DNA from: Streptomyces speibonae
GTDB taxonomy: Bacteria; Actinomycetota; Actinomycetes; Streptomycetales; Streptomycetaceae
Direction: 5' to 3'
Length of the DNA stretch: 9,045 nucleotides
NCBI GenBank assembly: GCA_000715605.1
Contig: KL568564.1
Location: 10,802-19,846 of the forward strand
Shown piece after piece: positions 1 through 7,247 of this stretch. A program made the position numbers and the translations under genes. Every line of letters starts with the position of its first letter. Position 1 is the stretch's first letter. Under the pieces are notes generated by a model, which saw only the letters and a program-made list of their open reading frames with translations, did no database searches and was not told the origin of the DNA.

Positions 1-2
1 GG

Positions 3-707
3 CTGCGGCGCGAGCAGCAGGACCGGATGCGCCGTGCCGTCGCCGAGGAGCAGCGGCGGATCGCGCGCGAGCTGCACGACGTGGTCGCCCACCACATGTC
101 GGTCATCAACGTGCAGGGCGGGCTGGCGAGCTACGTCTTCGACTCCGAACCGGAAACCGCCCGCGCGGCGCTGCGCACGATCAACGAAACCAGCCAAGAA
201 GGGCTGGGCGAACTGCGCCGCATGCTGACCCTGCTGCGCACCGGCCCCGAGGACGGCGCGCGGCCGGAGGACGCGGAGGGGGCGCCGTACGCGCCGATGC
301 CCGGCCTGTCCCGGCTCGGTGAGATGGTCGAACGGGTCCGGGCCGCCGGCGTCCCGGTGCACCTGCGGACGGAGGGAAACCCCCGGTCACTGGCGTCCGG
401 CGTCGAACTGTGCGCGTACCGCGTGGTGCAGGAGGCCCTCACGAACGTGATCAAACACGCCCGCCCCGCCGAAGCGGTCGTCGTCGTCGCCTACGGTGCC
501 GAGGAGCTGACCGTCACGGTCACCGACGACGGACGGCCCGAGCGATCGCTTCCGGCCAACGTCCCGCCGTCGGCGGGGCACGGCTTGATCGGCATGCGGG
601 AACGCGCCAGGCTCTACGGCGGCACGGTGGACGTCGGTCCGCGCGCCGACGGTGGCTTCAGGGTGTGCCTCACGCTTCCCACCGCGGCACGGACCGCCGG
701 GAAATGA
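3..707 (+). CDS. Two-component sensor histidine kinase, NarL/DesK type, 5' end missing
   Basis: This is the catalytic half of a sensor kinase whose reading frame is already open at base 3, so the sensor and membrane portion lies outside the window. The HisKA_3 dimerisation helix is clear: the motif RELHDVVAHH places the phosphorylated histidine at bases 75-77. A HATPase domain follows, with an N box (QEALTNVIKHA, about bases 432-464), a G1 box (VTDDGRP) and a G2 box (GHGLIGMRERARLYGG) near the C terminus. By family knowledge it autophosphorylates on histidine and passes the phosphate to the response regulator, whose gene overlaps its stop codon (ATGA at 704-707). The signal cannot be inferred because the input domain is missing. 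The kinase class is certain; the exact physiological role is unknown. Confidence 0.93.
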   Translation: MRREQQDRMRRAVAEEQRRIARELHDVVAHHMSVINVQGGLASYVFDSEPETARAALRTINETSQEGLGELRRMLTLLRTGPEDGARPEDAEGAPYAPMPGLSRLGEMVERVRAAGVPVHLRTEGNPRSLASGVELCAYRVVQEALTNVIKHARPAEAVVVVAYGAEELTVTVTDDGRPERSLPANVPPSAGHGLIGMRERARLYGGTVDVGPRADGGFRVCLTLPTAARTAGK

Positions 708-724
708 GGGAATCGATTACGAGG

Positions 725-1432
725 ATGATCAGGGTGCTCGTGGTCGACGACCAGGACCTGATCCGCGCGGGCCTCGTGGCACTGCTGCGGGCCGCGTCCG
801 GGGTGGAGGTCGTCGGGGAGGCGACGGGCGGTGCGGACGCCGTCGCCTGCGCTGCCCGCACCCGGCCCGATGTGGTCCTGATGGACATCCGCATGCCCGG
901 CATGGACGGCATCACCGCGACCGAACGCATCCTGGCCGAGGCCGCCGCCGCTCCACCGGAGCCAGGGTCGCCGGACGGCCGGCCCGGGCTGCCGCGCGTC
1001 CTGGTGCTCACCACCTTCGACCTCGACGAGTACGTGTACGCCGCCCTGCGCGCGGGGGCCTCGGGCTTCCTCCTCAAGGACACGGGCCCCGAGCGCCTGC
1101 TGGAGGCGATCGGCGCGGTCGCCCGCGGCGACATGCTGTTCGCGCCGAGCGTCACCCGTCGGCTCATCGAGGCGTACGTCCAGCGCTCCGAGCCCGTGCC
1201 GGACTCCCCGGCGTCGCTGGAGGCGCTCACGGCCCGGGAGCGCGAGGTGCTGCTGCTCACCGCGCGGGGCCTGTCCAACACCGAGATCGCCCAGCAGCTC
1301 TTCATCAGCGAGGCGACGGTCAAGACGCACCTCAACCGCACCATGACCAAGCTCGACCTCGACAGCCGTGCCCAGGCCGTCGTGGTGGCCTACGAGACCG
1401 GACTGGTGACTCCCGGCGGTGCCGCGGGCTGA
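725..1432 (+). CDS. NarL/LuxR-family response regulator
   Basis: This is the DNA-binding partner of the upstream kinase. From ATG 725 it is 235 residues. The receiver domain has the acidic pair D8/D9, the phospho-acceptor D54 in LMDIRMPGMDG, the switch threonine T96 (LTTFD) and K118 (FLLKD). A LuxR-type helix-turn-helix follows at about residues 168-225 (LTAREREVL, then SNTEIAQQLFISEATVKTHL). Start choice: ATG 725 gives the family's usual MIRVLVVDD beginning, but an in-frame ATG at 704 overlaps the kinase stop and would add seven residues (MRESITR). GAGG directly abuts ATG 725, while GAGGGA at 706-711 lies 13 bases upstream, so coupled initiation at 704 is also possible. The receiver carries an Ala/Pro/Gly-rich stretch at about residues 71-90, longer than usual before the T96 strand. 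Its targets are unknown; the importer operon 162 bases downstream is one candidate. Confidence 0.93.
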   Translation: MIRVLVVDDQDLIRAGLVALLRAASGVEVVGEATGGADAVACAARTRPDVVLMDIRMPGMDGITATERILAEAAAAPPEPGSPDGRPGLPRVLVLTTFDLDEYVYAALRAGASGFLLKDTGPERLLEAIGAVARGDMLFAPSVTRRLIEAYVQRSEPVPDSPASLEALTAREREVLLLTARGLSNTEIAQQLFISEATVKTHLNRTMTKLDLDSRAQAVVVAYETGLVTPGGAAG

Positions 1433-1442
1433 ACGGCCGCTC

Positions 1443-1463
1443 CGGACCGTCCGCCCTCGGCGG
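1443..1463 (+). terminator. Possible weak hairpins after the response-regulator gene
   Basis: Two overlapping short inverted repeats start 11 bases after the stop codon: CGGAC-C-GTCCG at 1443-1453, and CCGCC-CTC-GGCGG at 1451-1463 (5-bp stem, 3-base loop). No U-tract follows, which is common in high-GC actinobacteria but leaves the terminator call weak. Confidence 0.25.
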
Positions 1464-1485
1464 TGCCCGTCCGTGCGCACCCATG

Positions 1486-1499
1486 GGTGAATCGTCACC
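1486..1499. promoter_or_regulatory. Candidate operator: GGTGA-ATCG-TCACC inverted repeat
   Basis: A perfect 5-bp inverted repeat with a 4-base spacer ends 8 bases upstream of the proposed -35 box of the importer operon, centred at roughly -50 from the predicted transcription start. That position suits an activator or an upstream repressor site. No regulator gene of the LacI, GntR or ROK type is present in the window; the adjacent NarL-type response regulator is the only candidate encoded here. Seen: the repeat and its position. Inferred: that a protein binds it. Confidence 0.4.
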
Positions 1500-1507
1500 A
1501 AATGTCC

Positions 1508-1536
1508 TTGATGTCGCCCTGGGTACTGCTTAGCGT
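1508..1536 (+). promoter_or_regulatory. Vegetative (HrdB-type) promoter of the importer operon
   Basis: TTGATG at 1508-1513 and TAGCGT at 1531-1536 are separated by 17 bases and resemble the Streptomyces housekeeping consensus TTGACA / TAGRRT. Transcription would start near 1543, giving a leader of about 50 bases before the GTG start at 1595. It is the only good promoter match in the gap between the response regulator and the importer genes. Confidence 0.55.
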
Positions 1537-1594
1537 TCGCCGGGTAGCCACCGCCGCGGGATCCGACCCCGCGCCGCAACCCCGGGAGCGAGGT

Positions 1595-2890
1595 GTGGAA
1601 CGCGTGCACGTGAGGCGCGGACGTACCGGCAGGCCGCGACGGACGCGTGCGCTGGTCGCGCTGACCCTGCTGGCGTCGGCGCTCGCCGCCTGCGGCGGTG
1701 ACGCGGACAGTACCTCCCGCCCCACCCTGAACTGGTACAACTTCCCCGACGACTCCGGCGCCCTGCAACAGGCCGCCGACCGGTGCAGCCGGGCCTCCGG
1801 CGGCCGCTACCGCATCGTCTACAACAAGCTGCCCCGGGCCGCCGACGGCCAGCGCCAGCAGTTGGTGCGCCGGCTCGCCGCCGAGGACGACTCCCTCGAC
1901 ATCCTCGGCCTCGACGTCACCTGGGCCGCCGAGTTCGCCGAGGCCCGCTGGATCCGGGAGTGGACCGGGGAGATGAAGCGGCAGGCCACCGAGGGCACGC
2001 TCCGCGTCCCCCTCCAGACGGCCACCTGGAAGGACAAGCTGTACGCGGTCCCGTACAACACCAACGTCCAGCTCCTGTGGTACCGCAGCGACCTGGTGCC
2101 CGACCCGCCCGCCACCTGGTCCGAGATGCTGGACATGTCCCGCGAGCTCGCCCGGCAGGGCAAACCGCACTACGTGGAGATCCAGGGCGCCCAGTACGAG
2201 GGCCTGACCGTCTGGTTCAACTCCCTGATCAACAGTGCGGGCGGGACCATCCTCAACCCGAGCGCCACCGAGCCCTCCCTCGGCCCGCCCGCCGTACGGG
2301 CCGCCTCGATCATGCGCGACCTGGCGAACTCCCCGGCCGCCGACCCCTCCCTGCCCAACCAGATGGAGGACCAGAACCGCCTCGCCATGGAGTCCGGCGT
2401 GGCGGCCTTCGAGATCAACTATCCGTTCGTCTATCCGTCGATGAGGGGCAACAACCCGGAGCTGTTCAAGAACTTCCGCTGGGCCGCCTACCCCCGCGTC
2501 GACGCCGACCGCGAGGCCCGGCCCACCATCGGCGGCATCGACCTCGCCGTCAGCGCCTACTCCCGCCACCCCGACCTGGCCTTCGAGGCGGCCCTGTGCC
2601 TGCGCAACCGGGAGAACCAGCTCACCGCCGCCCTCGACGGCGGACTGCCCCCCACCCTGCGCGCCCTCTACGACGACCCGTCGTTCAAGAAGCAGTACCC
2701 CTTCTCCGAGGAGGTCCTGTCCTCCCTGGAGCGGGCGAGCGTGCGGCCGCTCACCCCTGCCTACCAGAACGTGTCGATCGCCGTCTCCCACACGCTGTCC
2801 CCGCCGTCGGACATCCGGCCCGAGAGCGCGGTCGACACCATCCGGGAACAGATCGACCAGGCCCTGCGATCCGAGGGTGTGATCCCGTGA
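1595..2890 (+). CDS. lpqY: LpqY-like sugar-binding lipoprotein of a trehalose-type ABC importer
   Basis: This is an extracellular family 1 solute-binding protein of 431 residues from GTG 1595, preceded by GGGAG at 1584-1588. GTG 1604, with GAGGTG eight bases upstream, is the main alternative start. An arginine-rich N terminus leads to a hydrophobic helix and the lipobox L30-A31-A32-C33, so the mature protein is anchored to the outside of the membrane by lipid on C33. Similarity to Mycobacterium tuberculosis LpqY runs the full length, recalled from memory: [41 protein letters not shown]. Residues D107, N157, E258 and R384 fall at the positions of LpqY D97, N151, E258 and R421, reported to contact trehalose. 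C64 and C335 are the only other cysteines and match a pair in LpqY. Trehalose is therefore the best substrate guess, though a related disaccharide is possible. It is the first gene of the operon and its stop codon overlaps the first permease gene. Confidence 0.87.
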   Translation: MERVHVRRGRTGRPRRTRALVALTLLASALAACGGDADSTSRPTLNWYNFPDDSGALQQAADRCSRASGGRYRIVYNKLPRAADGQRQQLVRRLAAEDDSLDILGLDVTWAAEFAEARWIREWTGEMKRQATEGTLRVPLQTATWKDKLYAVPYNTNVQLLWYRSDLVPDPPATWSEMLDMSRELARQGKPHYVEIQGAQYEGLTVWFNSLINSAGGTILNPSATEPSLGPPAVRAASIMRDLANSPAADPSLPNQMEDQNRLAMESGVAAFEINYPFVYPSMRGNNPELFKNFRWAAYPRVDADREARPTIGGIDLAVSAYSRHPDLAFEAALCLRNRENQLTAALDGGLPPTLRALYDDPSFKKQYPFSEEVLSSLERASVRPLTPAYQNVSIAVSHTLSPPSDIRPESAVDTIREQIDQALRSEGVIP

Positions 2891-3822
2891 GCACCATGGC
2901 AGAGCCGGCGAAGGCCGAGGCGAAGGACACCGGCGGCAAGGCGCTCTCCGCCGGCGCCCGGCAGGAGCGCCGGCTCGGCTGGCTGCTGTGCGCCCCGGCC
3001 GTCATCGTCATGATCGCCGTGACCGCCTACCCCATCGGCTACGCGGTCTACCTGTCCCTTCAGCGCTACGACCTGCGCTTTCCGGCGCAGGCCGAGTTCG
3101 TGGGCCTCACCAACTACGGGGCCGTACTGACCTCCCCGTTCTGGTGGGACGCCTTCTGGGTGACGGTGTTCCTCACCGCCGTGTCCGTGGCCATCGAACT
3201 CGTCCTCGGCATGGGCCTCGCCCTGGTCATGCACCGCACCCTCTTCGCGCGCGGCACGGTCCGCACCGCCGTCCTCATCCCGTACGGCATCGTCACCGTC
3301 GTCGCCGCCTTCTCCTGGCAGTACGCCTGGACCCCCGAACTCGGCTACCTCGCCTCGCTGCTGCCCGAGGGCGACGCCCCGCTCACCGAGCAGTGGCCGG
3401 CGCTGTGGCTGATCATCCTCGCCGAGGTGTGGAAGACCACCCCGTTCATGGCGCTGCTCCTCCTGGCGGGCCTCGCCCTGGTCCCCGAGGAGACGCTGAA
3501 AGCGGCCATGGTCGACGGCGCCACCCCCTGGCAGCGGTTCACCAAGGTCATGCTGCCGCTGATGAAGCCCGCCATCCTGGTCGCCCTGCTCTTCCGCACC
3601 CTGGACGCCTTCCGGATCTTCGACAACATCTACGTCCTGACCGCGGGCGCCCATGGCACCGGCTCCCTGTCCATCCTCGGCTACGACAACCTGTTCACCG
3701 CGCTGAACCTGGGCATCGGGTCGGCGATCTCGGTCCTGATCTTCATCTGTGTCGGGATCATCGCCTTCACCTTCGTCAAGCTGTTCGGCGCGGCGGCACC
3801 GGGCGCGGAGGTGAAGCGCTGA
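2887..3822 (+). CDS. sugA: SugA-like ABC sugar permease
   Basis: This is the first membrane subunit of the importer, 311 residues. GTG 2887 overlaps the lipoprotein stop codon (GTGA) and has GAGGGTG at 2873-2879 at proper spacing; ATG 2896 is the alternative and would remove three residues. A charged cytoplasmic N-terminal tail of about 30 residues precedes six membrane segments, at roughly 31-52, 87-115, 126-145, 170-197, 228-246 and 272-298. The EAA loop that docks on the ATPase is at residues 201-224, with the core KAAMVDGA and terminal LP. This is the MalF/UgpA-type architecture. It should form a heterodimeric channel with the next gene product. The overlap at both ends (GTGA upstream, TGATG downstream) points to translational coupling and fixed stoichiometry. 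The permease role is certain; the symbol follows from the LpqY-like partner. Confidence 0.88.
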   Translation: MSTMAEPAKAEAKDTGGKALSAGARQERRLGWLLCAPAVIVMIAVTAYPIGYAVYLSLQRYDLRFPAQAEFVGLTNYGAVLTSPFWWDAFWVTVFLTAVSVAIELVLGMGLALVMHRTLFARGTVRTAVLIPYGIVTVVAAFSWQYAWTPELGYLASLLPEGDAPLTEQWPALWLIILAEVWKTTPFMALLLLAGLALVPEETLKAAMVDGATPWQRFTKVMLPLMKPAILVALLFRTLDAFRIFDNIYVLTAGAHGTGSLSILGYDNLFTALNLGIGSAISVLIFICVGIIAFTFVKLFGAAAPGAEVKR

Positions 3823-4655
3823 TGGCCGCCGCGGGCAGGACCCACGCGGGCCGATGGGCCGTCGTCAACGTGGTGGTGGTGCTCTACGCCCTGTTCCCGG
3901 TGTGGTGGATCGTCGCCCTGTCCTTCAAGGATCCGGGCACCCTCACCGACGGCGACTACATCCCCACGGACTGGACCTTCGAGAACTACCGGGGCATCTT
4001 CGCCACCTCCGAGTTCACCCGGGCGCTGATCAACTCGATCGGTATCGCCCTCATCGCCACGGCGATCGCGGTGGTCCTCGGCACCATGGCCGCCTACGCG
4101 GTGGCCCGGCTGCGGTTCCCCGGCAAGCAGGTCCTCATCGGCATGTCCCTGCTGATCGCCATGTTCCCGCCGATCTCTCTGGTGTCCCCGCTGTTCAACA
4201 TCGAGCGGATCATCGGGATCTTCGATACCTGGCCCGGGCTGATCATCCCGTACATGACCTTCTCGCTGCCGCTGGCCATCTACACGCTGTCGGCGTTCTT
4301 CCGGGAGATCCCCTGGGACCTGGAGAAGGCCGCCAAGGTGGACGGGGCCACCGCCGCGCAGGCCTTCCGGCTGGTCATCGTGCCGCTGGCCGCGCCCGGC
4401 GTGTTCACCACGGCCATCCTCGTGTTCATCTTCTGCTGGAACGACTTCCTGTTCGCGATCTCGCTGACCTCCACCGAGTCCGCGCGCACCGTGCCCGCCG
4501 CCATCGCGTTCTTCACCGGCAGCTCGCAGTTCCAGCAGCCCACCGGGTCCATCGCCGCCGCGGCCGTGGTGATCACCGTCCCGATCATCGTCTTCGTCCT
4601 GCTCTTCCAGCGGCGGATCGTGGCCGGACTCACCTCCGGGGCGGTCAAGGGCTGA
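3822..4655 (+). CDS. sugB: SugB-like ABC sugar permease
   Basis: This is the second membrane subunit, 277 residues, of the MalG/UgpE type. ATG 3822 shares its A with the preceding TGA (TGATG), and a strong ribosome site GGAGGTGA lies at 3807-3814, seven bases upstream. There is a short N terminus, then six predicted membrane segments: about 12-34, 66-94, 103-125, 138-160, 190-213 and 243-263. The EAA docking loop is at residues 165-188 ([10 protein letters not shown], ending VP). It pairs with the upstream permease to make the translocation path and contacts the ATPase encoded 25 bases downstream. No truncation or frameshift is visible. Confidence 0.9.
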   Translation: MAAAGRTHAGRWAVVNVVVVLYALFPVWWIVALSFKDPGTLTDGDYIPTDWTFENYRGIFATSEFTRALINSIGIALIATAIAVVLGTMAAYAVARLRFPGKQVLIGMSLLIAMFPPISLVSPLFNIERIIGIFDTWPGLIIPYMTFSLPLAIYTLSAFFREIPWDLEKAAKVDGATAAQAFRLVIVPLAAPGVFTTAILVFIFCWNDFLFAISLTSTESARTVPAAIAFFTGSSQFQQPTGSIAAAAVVITVPIIVFVLLFQRRIVAGLTSGAVKG

Positions 4656-4680
4656 CCATGAAGGCAAGGAGGCACCACCC

Positions 4681-5862
4681 ATGGCCGAGATCGTCCTCGA
4701 GAAGGTCACCAAGCGCTATCCCGACGGATCCCTCGCCGTACGGGACGTGGACCTCGACATCGCCGACGGCGAGTTCGTGATCCTGGTCGGCCCGTCCGGC
4801 TGCGGCAAGTCCACCACCCTGAACATGATCGCGGGCCTGGAGGACATCACCGAGGGCACCCTGCGCATCGGCGGCCGGGTCGTCAACGACCTCGCCCCCA
4901 AGGAGCGGGACGTCGCCATGGTGTTCCAGAGCTACGCCCTGTACCCGCACATGAACGTGCGGGAGAACATGGGCTTCCCGCTGCGGCTGGCCAAGGTCGA
5001 CAAGGAGACCATCGACCGCAAGGTGGAGGAGGCCGCCAAGGTGCTCGACCTGAGCGAGTTCCTGGACCGCAAGCCGGCCAACCTCTCCGGCGGCCAGCGC
5101 CAGCGGGTGGCCATGGGCCGGGCGATCGTGCGCGACCCCAAGGCGTTCCTCATGGACGAACCGCTGTCCAACCTGGACGCCAAGCTGCGGGTGCAGATGC
5201 GCACCCAGATCTCCCGGCTGCAACGCCGCCTGGGCACCACCACCGTGTACGTCACCCACGACCAGACCGAGGCGATGACCCTCGGCGACCGGGTCGTCGT
5301 CATGCGCCAGGGCGTGGTCCAGCAGGTCGGCACCCCGGCCGAGCTCTACGACACGCCGCGCAACCTGTTCGTCGCGGGCTTCATCGGCTCCCCGGCGATG
5401 AACTTCCTCAACGCCTCGCTGTCCGCCGGCAGCCTGCACACCCCGCTCGGCGAACTGCCGCTCGACGACCGCGCCCGCCAGGCGCTGGAGCGCCGGGAGG
5501 CGCCCCGCGAGGTGATCCTGGGGCTGCGGCCCGAGGCCTTCGAGGACGCGAGCCTCACCCCCCGTACGGACGGGCCCGTCGTCACCGCCACCGTGGACGT
5601 GCTGGAGTCCCTGGGCTCGGACGCGTATGTGTACTTCAGCGCCGAGGGCGGCCCGGTGGCCACCGCCGAACTGGAGGAACTCGCCACGGACTCGGGCCTC
5701 GGCGACACCGGCGCCGGGGCGGACCAGCAGGTCGTGGCCCGGCTGGACGCCGCCACCCGGGCCCGCGAGGGCGCACCCGTGGAGCTCCGGGTCGACATGA
5801 GCAAGGCCCATGTCTTCGACCCGTCGAACGGGGCCAACCTGACCCACCCGGAGCGCGAGTGA
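4681..5862 (+). CDS. sugC: SugC/MsiK/UgpC-type ABC transporter ATPase
   Basis: This is the energising subunit, 393 residues, cytoplasmic, acting as a dimer on the two permeases. ATG 4681 has AAGGAGG at 4666-4672, eight bases upstream. All nucleotide-binding motifs are intact: Walker A GPSGCGKST (37-45), Q-loop Q83, signature LSGGQRQR (135-142), Walker B FLMDE (156-160), D-loop SNLD (163-166) and switch H193. Residues from about 240 on form the C-terminal OB/TOBE regulatory domain found in MalK, UgpC and MsiK, including the LRPEAF motif. Many Streptomyces sugar importers lack their own ATPase and share MsiK; here it is encoded with its permeases, as in mycobacterial SugABC. By sequence alone, an MsiK-like role serving other importers cannot be excluded. 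The gene is last in the operon and converges with the DUF4916 gene, 12 bases separating the stops. Confidence 0.92.
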   Translation: MAEIVLEKVTKRYPDGSLAVRDVDLDIADGEFVILVGPSGCGKSTTLNMIAGLEDITEGTLRIGGRVVNDLAPKERDVAMVFQSYALYPHMNVRENMGFPLRLAKVDKETIDRKVEEAAKVLDLSEFLDRKPANLSGGQRQRVAMGRAIVRDPKAFLMDEPLSNLDAKLRVQMRTQISRLQRRLGTTTVYVTHDQTEAMTLGDRVVVMRQGVVQQVGTPAELYDTPRNLFVAGFIGSPAMNFLNASLSAGSLHTPLGELPLDDRARQALERREAPREVILGLRPEAFEDASLTPRTDGPVVTATVDVLESLGSDAYVYFSAEGGPVATAELEELATDSGLGDTGAGADQQVVARLDAATRAREGAPVELRVDMSKAHVFDPSNGANLTHPERE

Positions 5863-5874
5863 CCCTCCCTCGCC

Positions 5875-6411
5875 TCAGATCACACAGCCCGCATGGGCCA
5901 GCGCCTGCTTCAGCAGCACCCCGTGCCCGCCCGGCATCTCGCTCTGGACGGCCGGTGACACGGCCTCCTGAGGGCTGAACCACACCAGGTCCAGCGCGTC
6001 CTGCCGGGGCCGGCAGTCACCCGTCACCGGCACGATGTACGCCAGCGACACCGCGTGCTGACGCGGGTCGTGGAACGGGGTGATGCCCTGCGTGGGGAAG
6101 TACTCCGCGACCGTGAACGGCTGCAGCGACGCCGGGACACGGGGCAGCGCCACCGGGCCGAGATCCTTCTCCAGATGGCGCAGGAGGGCGTCACGGACCC
6201 GCTCGTGGTGCAGCACCCGGCCGGAGACGAGCGTCCGGCTGACCGTTCCGTCGGGCCCTATGCGCAGCAGCAGGCCGACGCTGGTGACTTCGCCGCTGTC
6301 GTCGACCCGCACGGGCACGGCCTCGACGTACAGGATCGGCATGCGGGCGCGCGCCATCTCCAGGTCGTCGGAGGAGAGCCAGCCCGGCGTGGTCTCGGTC
6401 ATGTCAGACAT
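5875..6411 (-). CDS. DUF4916 / Nudix-fold protein with degenerate Nudix box
   Basis: This is a 178-residue actinobacterial protein that I recognise as DUF4916, often annotated as a Nudix hydrolase family protein. The region at residues 64-85 follows the Nudix spacing (G64, five residues, E70, seven residues, R78, then G85). However, the metal-binding REUxEE core reads R-H-L-E-K-D: H79, K82 and D83 replace the three core glutamates. Classical Mg-dependent pyrophosphohydrolase activity is therefore doubtful; it may bind a nucleotide-like ligand or use different chemistry. A second conserved-looking stretch, HDPRQHAVSLAYIVPV, lies at about 117-132. Start: ATG 6411 has no Shine-Dalgarno sequence, but a TATGAT box at 6423-6418 would place the transcript start on that ATG, suggesting leaderless translation; M4 (6402) is the alternative. 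It lies 23 bases after the methyltransferase gene. Cellular function is unknown. Confidence 0.8.
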   Translation of the reverse strand: MSDMTETTPGWLSSDDLEMARARMPILYVEAVPVRVDDSGEVTSVGLLLRIGPDGTVSRTLVSGRVLHHERVRDALLRHLEKDLGPVALPRVPASLQPFTVAEYFPTQGITPFHDPRQHAVSLAYIVPVTGDCRPRQDALDLVWFSPQEAVSPAVQSEMPGGHGVLLKQALAHAGCVI

Positions 6412-6417
6412 TGCTTG

Positions 6418-6446
6418 ATCATACTTTCAACGGGTCAGGGCTTCAC
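6418..6446 (-). promoter_or_regulatory. Candidate promoter for a leaderless DUF4916 transcript
   Basis: On the minus strand TATGAT at 6423-6418 is an excellent -10 box, preceded at 17 bases by GTGAAG (6446-6441), a weak -35 match (TGA of TTGACA). Six bases separate the -10 box from the A of ATG 6411, so the predicted mRNA begins at or within a base of the start codon. The 6411-6430 segment is unusually AT-rich for the window. The -35 box lies inside the 3' end of the methyltransferase gene. Confidence 0.5.
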
Positions 6447-7247
6447 GGCCACCGCGCCGTACTGCGGCACCACCACGGCGGTGCCGGACTCGGCGTGCCA
6501 CTGCGAGCAGGAGACCAGGCCGGGCTCGATCAGGTCCAGGCCCTCGAAGAACGCGGCGATGTCGGCGGCGCTGCGGGCGGTGATGGGGGGAGTGGCGTTC
6601 TCGTTCCAGAACTCCATGGCGGGCACCTGCAGCTCGCCGCCCACCTCGGCGTCGAAGGTGGGATGCGTGAGGACCAGGAAGCTCCCCGGCGCCGTCGCCG
6701 CCATGATCCGGCGCACGATGTCGCGGGCCGCGTCGGTGTCGAGCACGAAGTTCAGGATGCCGAGCATCATCACCGCGACCGGCCGGGTCAGGTCGAGCGT
6801 CCCGGCCGCGCGCGTCACGATCGCGTCCGGGTCGTGCACATCGGCGTCGATGTAGTCGGTGGCCCCCTCGCGGCTGCCGGTCAGCAGGGTGCGGGCGTGC
6901 ACCAGCACGATCGGGTCGTTGTCCACGTACACGATCCGCGCGTCCGGCGCGATGCGCTGCGCGATCTCATGGGTGTTGTCCGCGGTCGGCAGACCCGTGC
7001 CTATGTCCAGGAACTGCCGCACCCCGCGGTCGCGCGTCAGATGGGTCACCGCGCGGCGCAGGAAGTCCCGGTCCGCGCGGGCGATGTCCCGGATGACCGG
7101 GTTGATCGAGGCGACGTGATCGCCGACCTGCTGATCGACCTCGTAGTTGTCCTTGCCGCCGATCCAGTAGTTCCACACCCGGGCGTTGTGCGCCACACCG
7201 GTGTTCAGCCTTGCCGACCCGCTCGGCGGGGTGTGGCTCTCGTTCAC
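6435..7247 (-). CDS. DUF574-family SAM-dependent methyltransferase
   Basis: This is a 270-residue Rossmann-fold methyltransferase of the DUF574 (Methyltransf_19) group, which is greatly expanded in Streptomyces. The family N-terminal signature VWNYWIGGKDNYEVD is at residues 24-38. SAM-binding motif I, DIGTGLPT, is at 81-88, and the acidic ribose-contacting residue D109 sits in YVDNDP. An ADVHDPDAI segment follows, then a hydrophobic strand and the loop LVLTHPT. The GTG start at 7247 is supported by GGGAGAGGAA, whose GAGG core (7260-7257) lies nine bases upstream. The methyl acceptor cannot be told from sequence; small molecule and protein targets both remain open, and DUF574 members are often regulated or duplicated without an assigned substrate. 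It precedes the DUF4916 gene by 23 bases, so read-through is likely even though that gene appears to have its own promoter. Confidence 0.88.
   Translation of the reverse strand: MNESHTPPSGSARLNTGVAHNARVWNYWIGGKDNYEVDQQVGDHVASINPVIRDIARADRDFLRRAVTHLTRDRGVRQFLDIGTGLPTADNTHEIAQRIAPDARIVYVDNDPIVLVHARTLLTGSREGATDYIDADVHDPDAIVTRAAGTLDLTRPVAVMMLGILNFVLDTDAARDIVRRIMAATAPGSFLVLTHPTFDAEVGGELQVPAMEFWNENATPPITARSAADIAAFFEGLDLIEPGLVSCSQWHAESGTAVVVPQYGAVAVKP

Noticed and set aside
1463..1594. N-terminal extension of the lipoprotein from ATG 1463
   Set aside because: It would put 44 residues before the signal peptide, run across the predicted promoter and operator, and has no ribosome site; the GTG at 1595 gives a normal lipoprotein signal.
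614..2791. Very long minus-strand open frame (725 codons) opposite the response regulator and lipoprotein genes
   Set aside because: It is a shadow of high-GC codon bias: low-complexity Gly/Val/Arg/Glu-rich translation, no recognisable domain, and two well-supported genes on the other strand.
2761..4712. Long minus-strand open frames opposite both permeases
   Set aside because: Composition is Gly/Asp/Arg/His-rich without domains, mirroring hydrophobic codons of genuine membrane proteins on the plus strand.
4658..4780. ATG at 4658, upstream of the ATPase gene
   Set aside because: It opens a different frame that runs into the ATPase gene as Arg/Ser-rich sequence; the AAGGAGG at 4666-4672 clearly serves ATG 4681.
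5863..5874. Bidirectional terminator between the convergent ATPase and DUF4916 genes
   Set aside because: Only 12 pyrimidine-rich bases lie between the stop codons and no stem can form within them; I saw no convincing hairpin spanning the gene ends.
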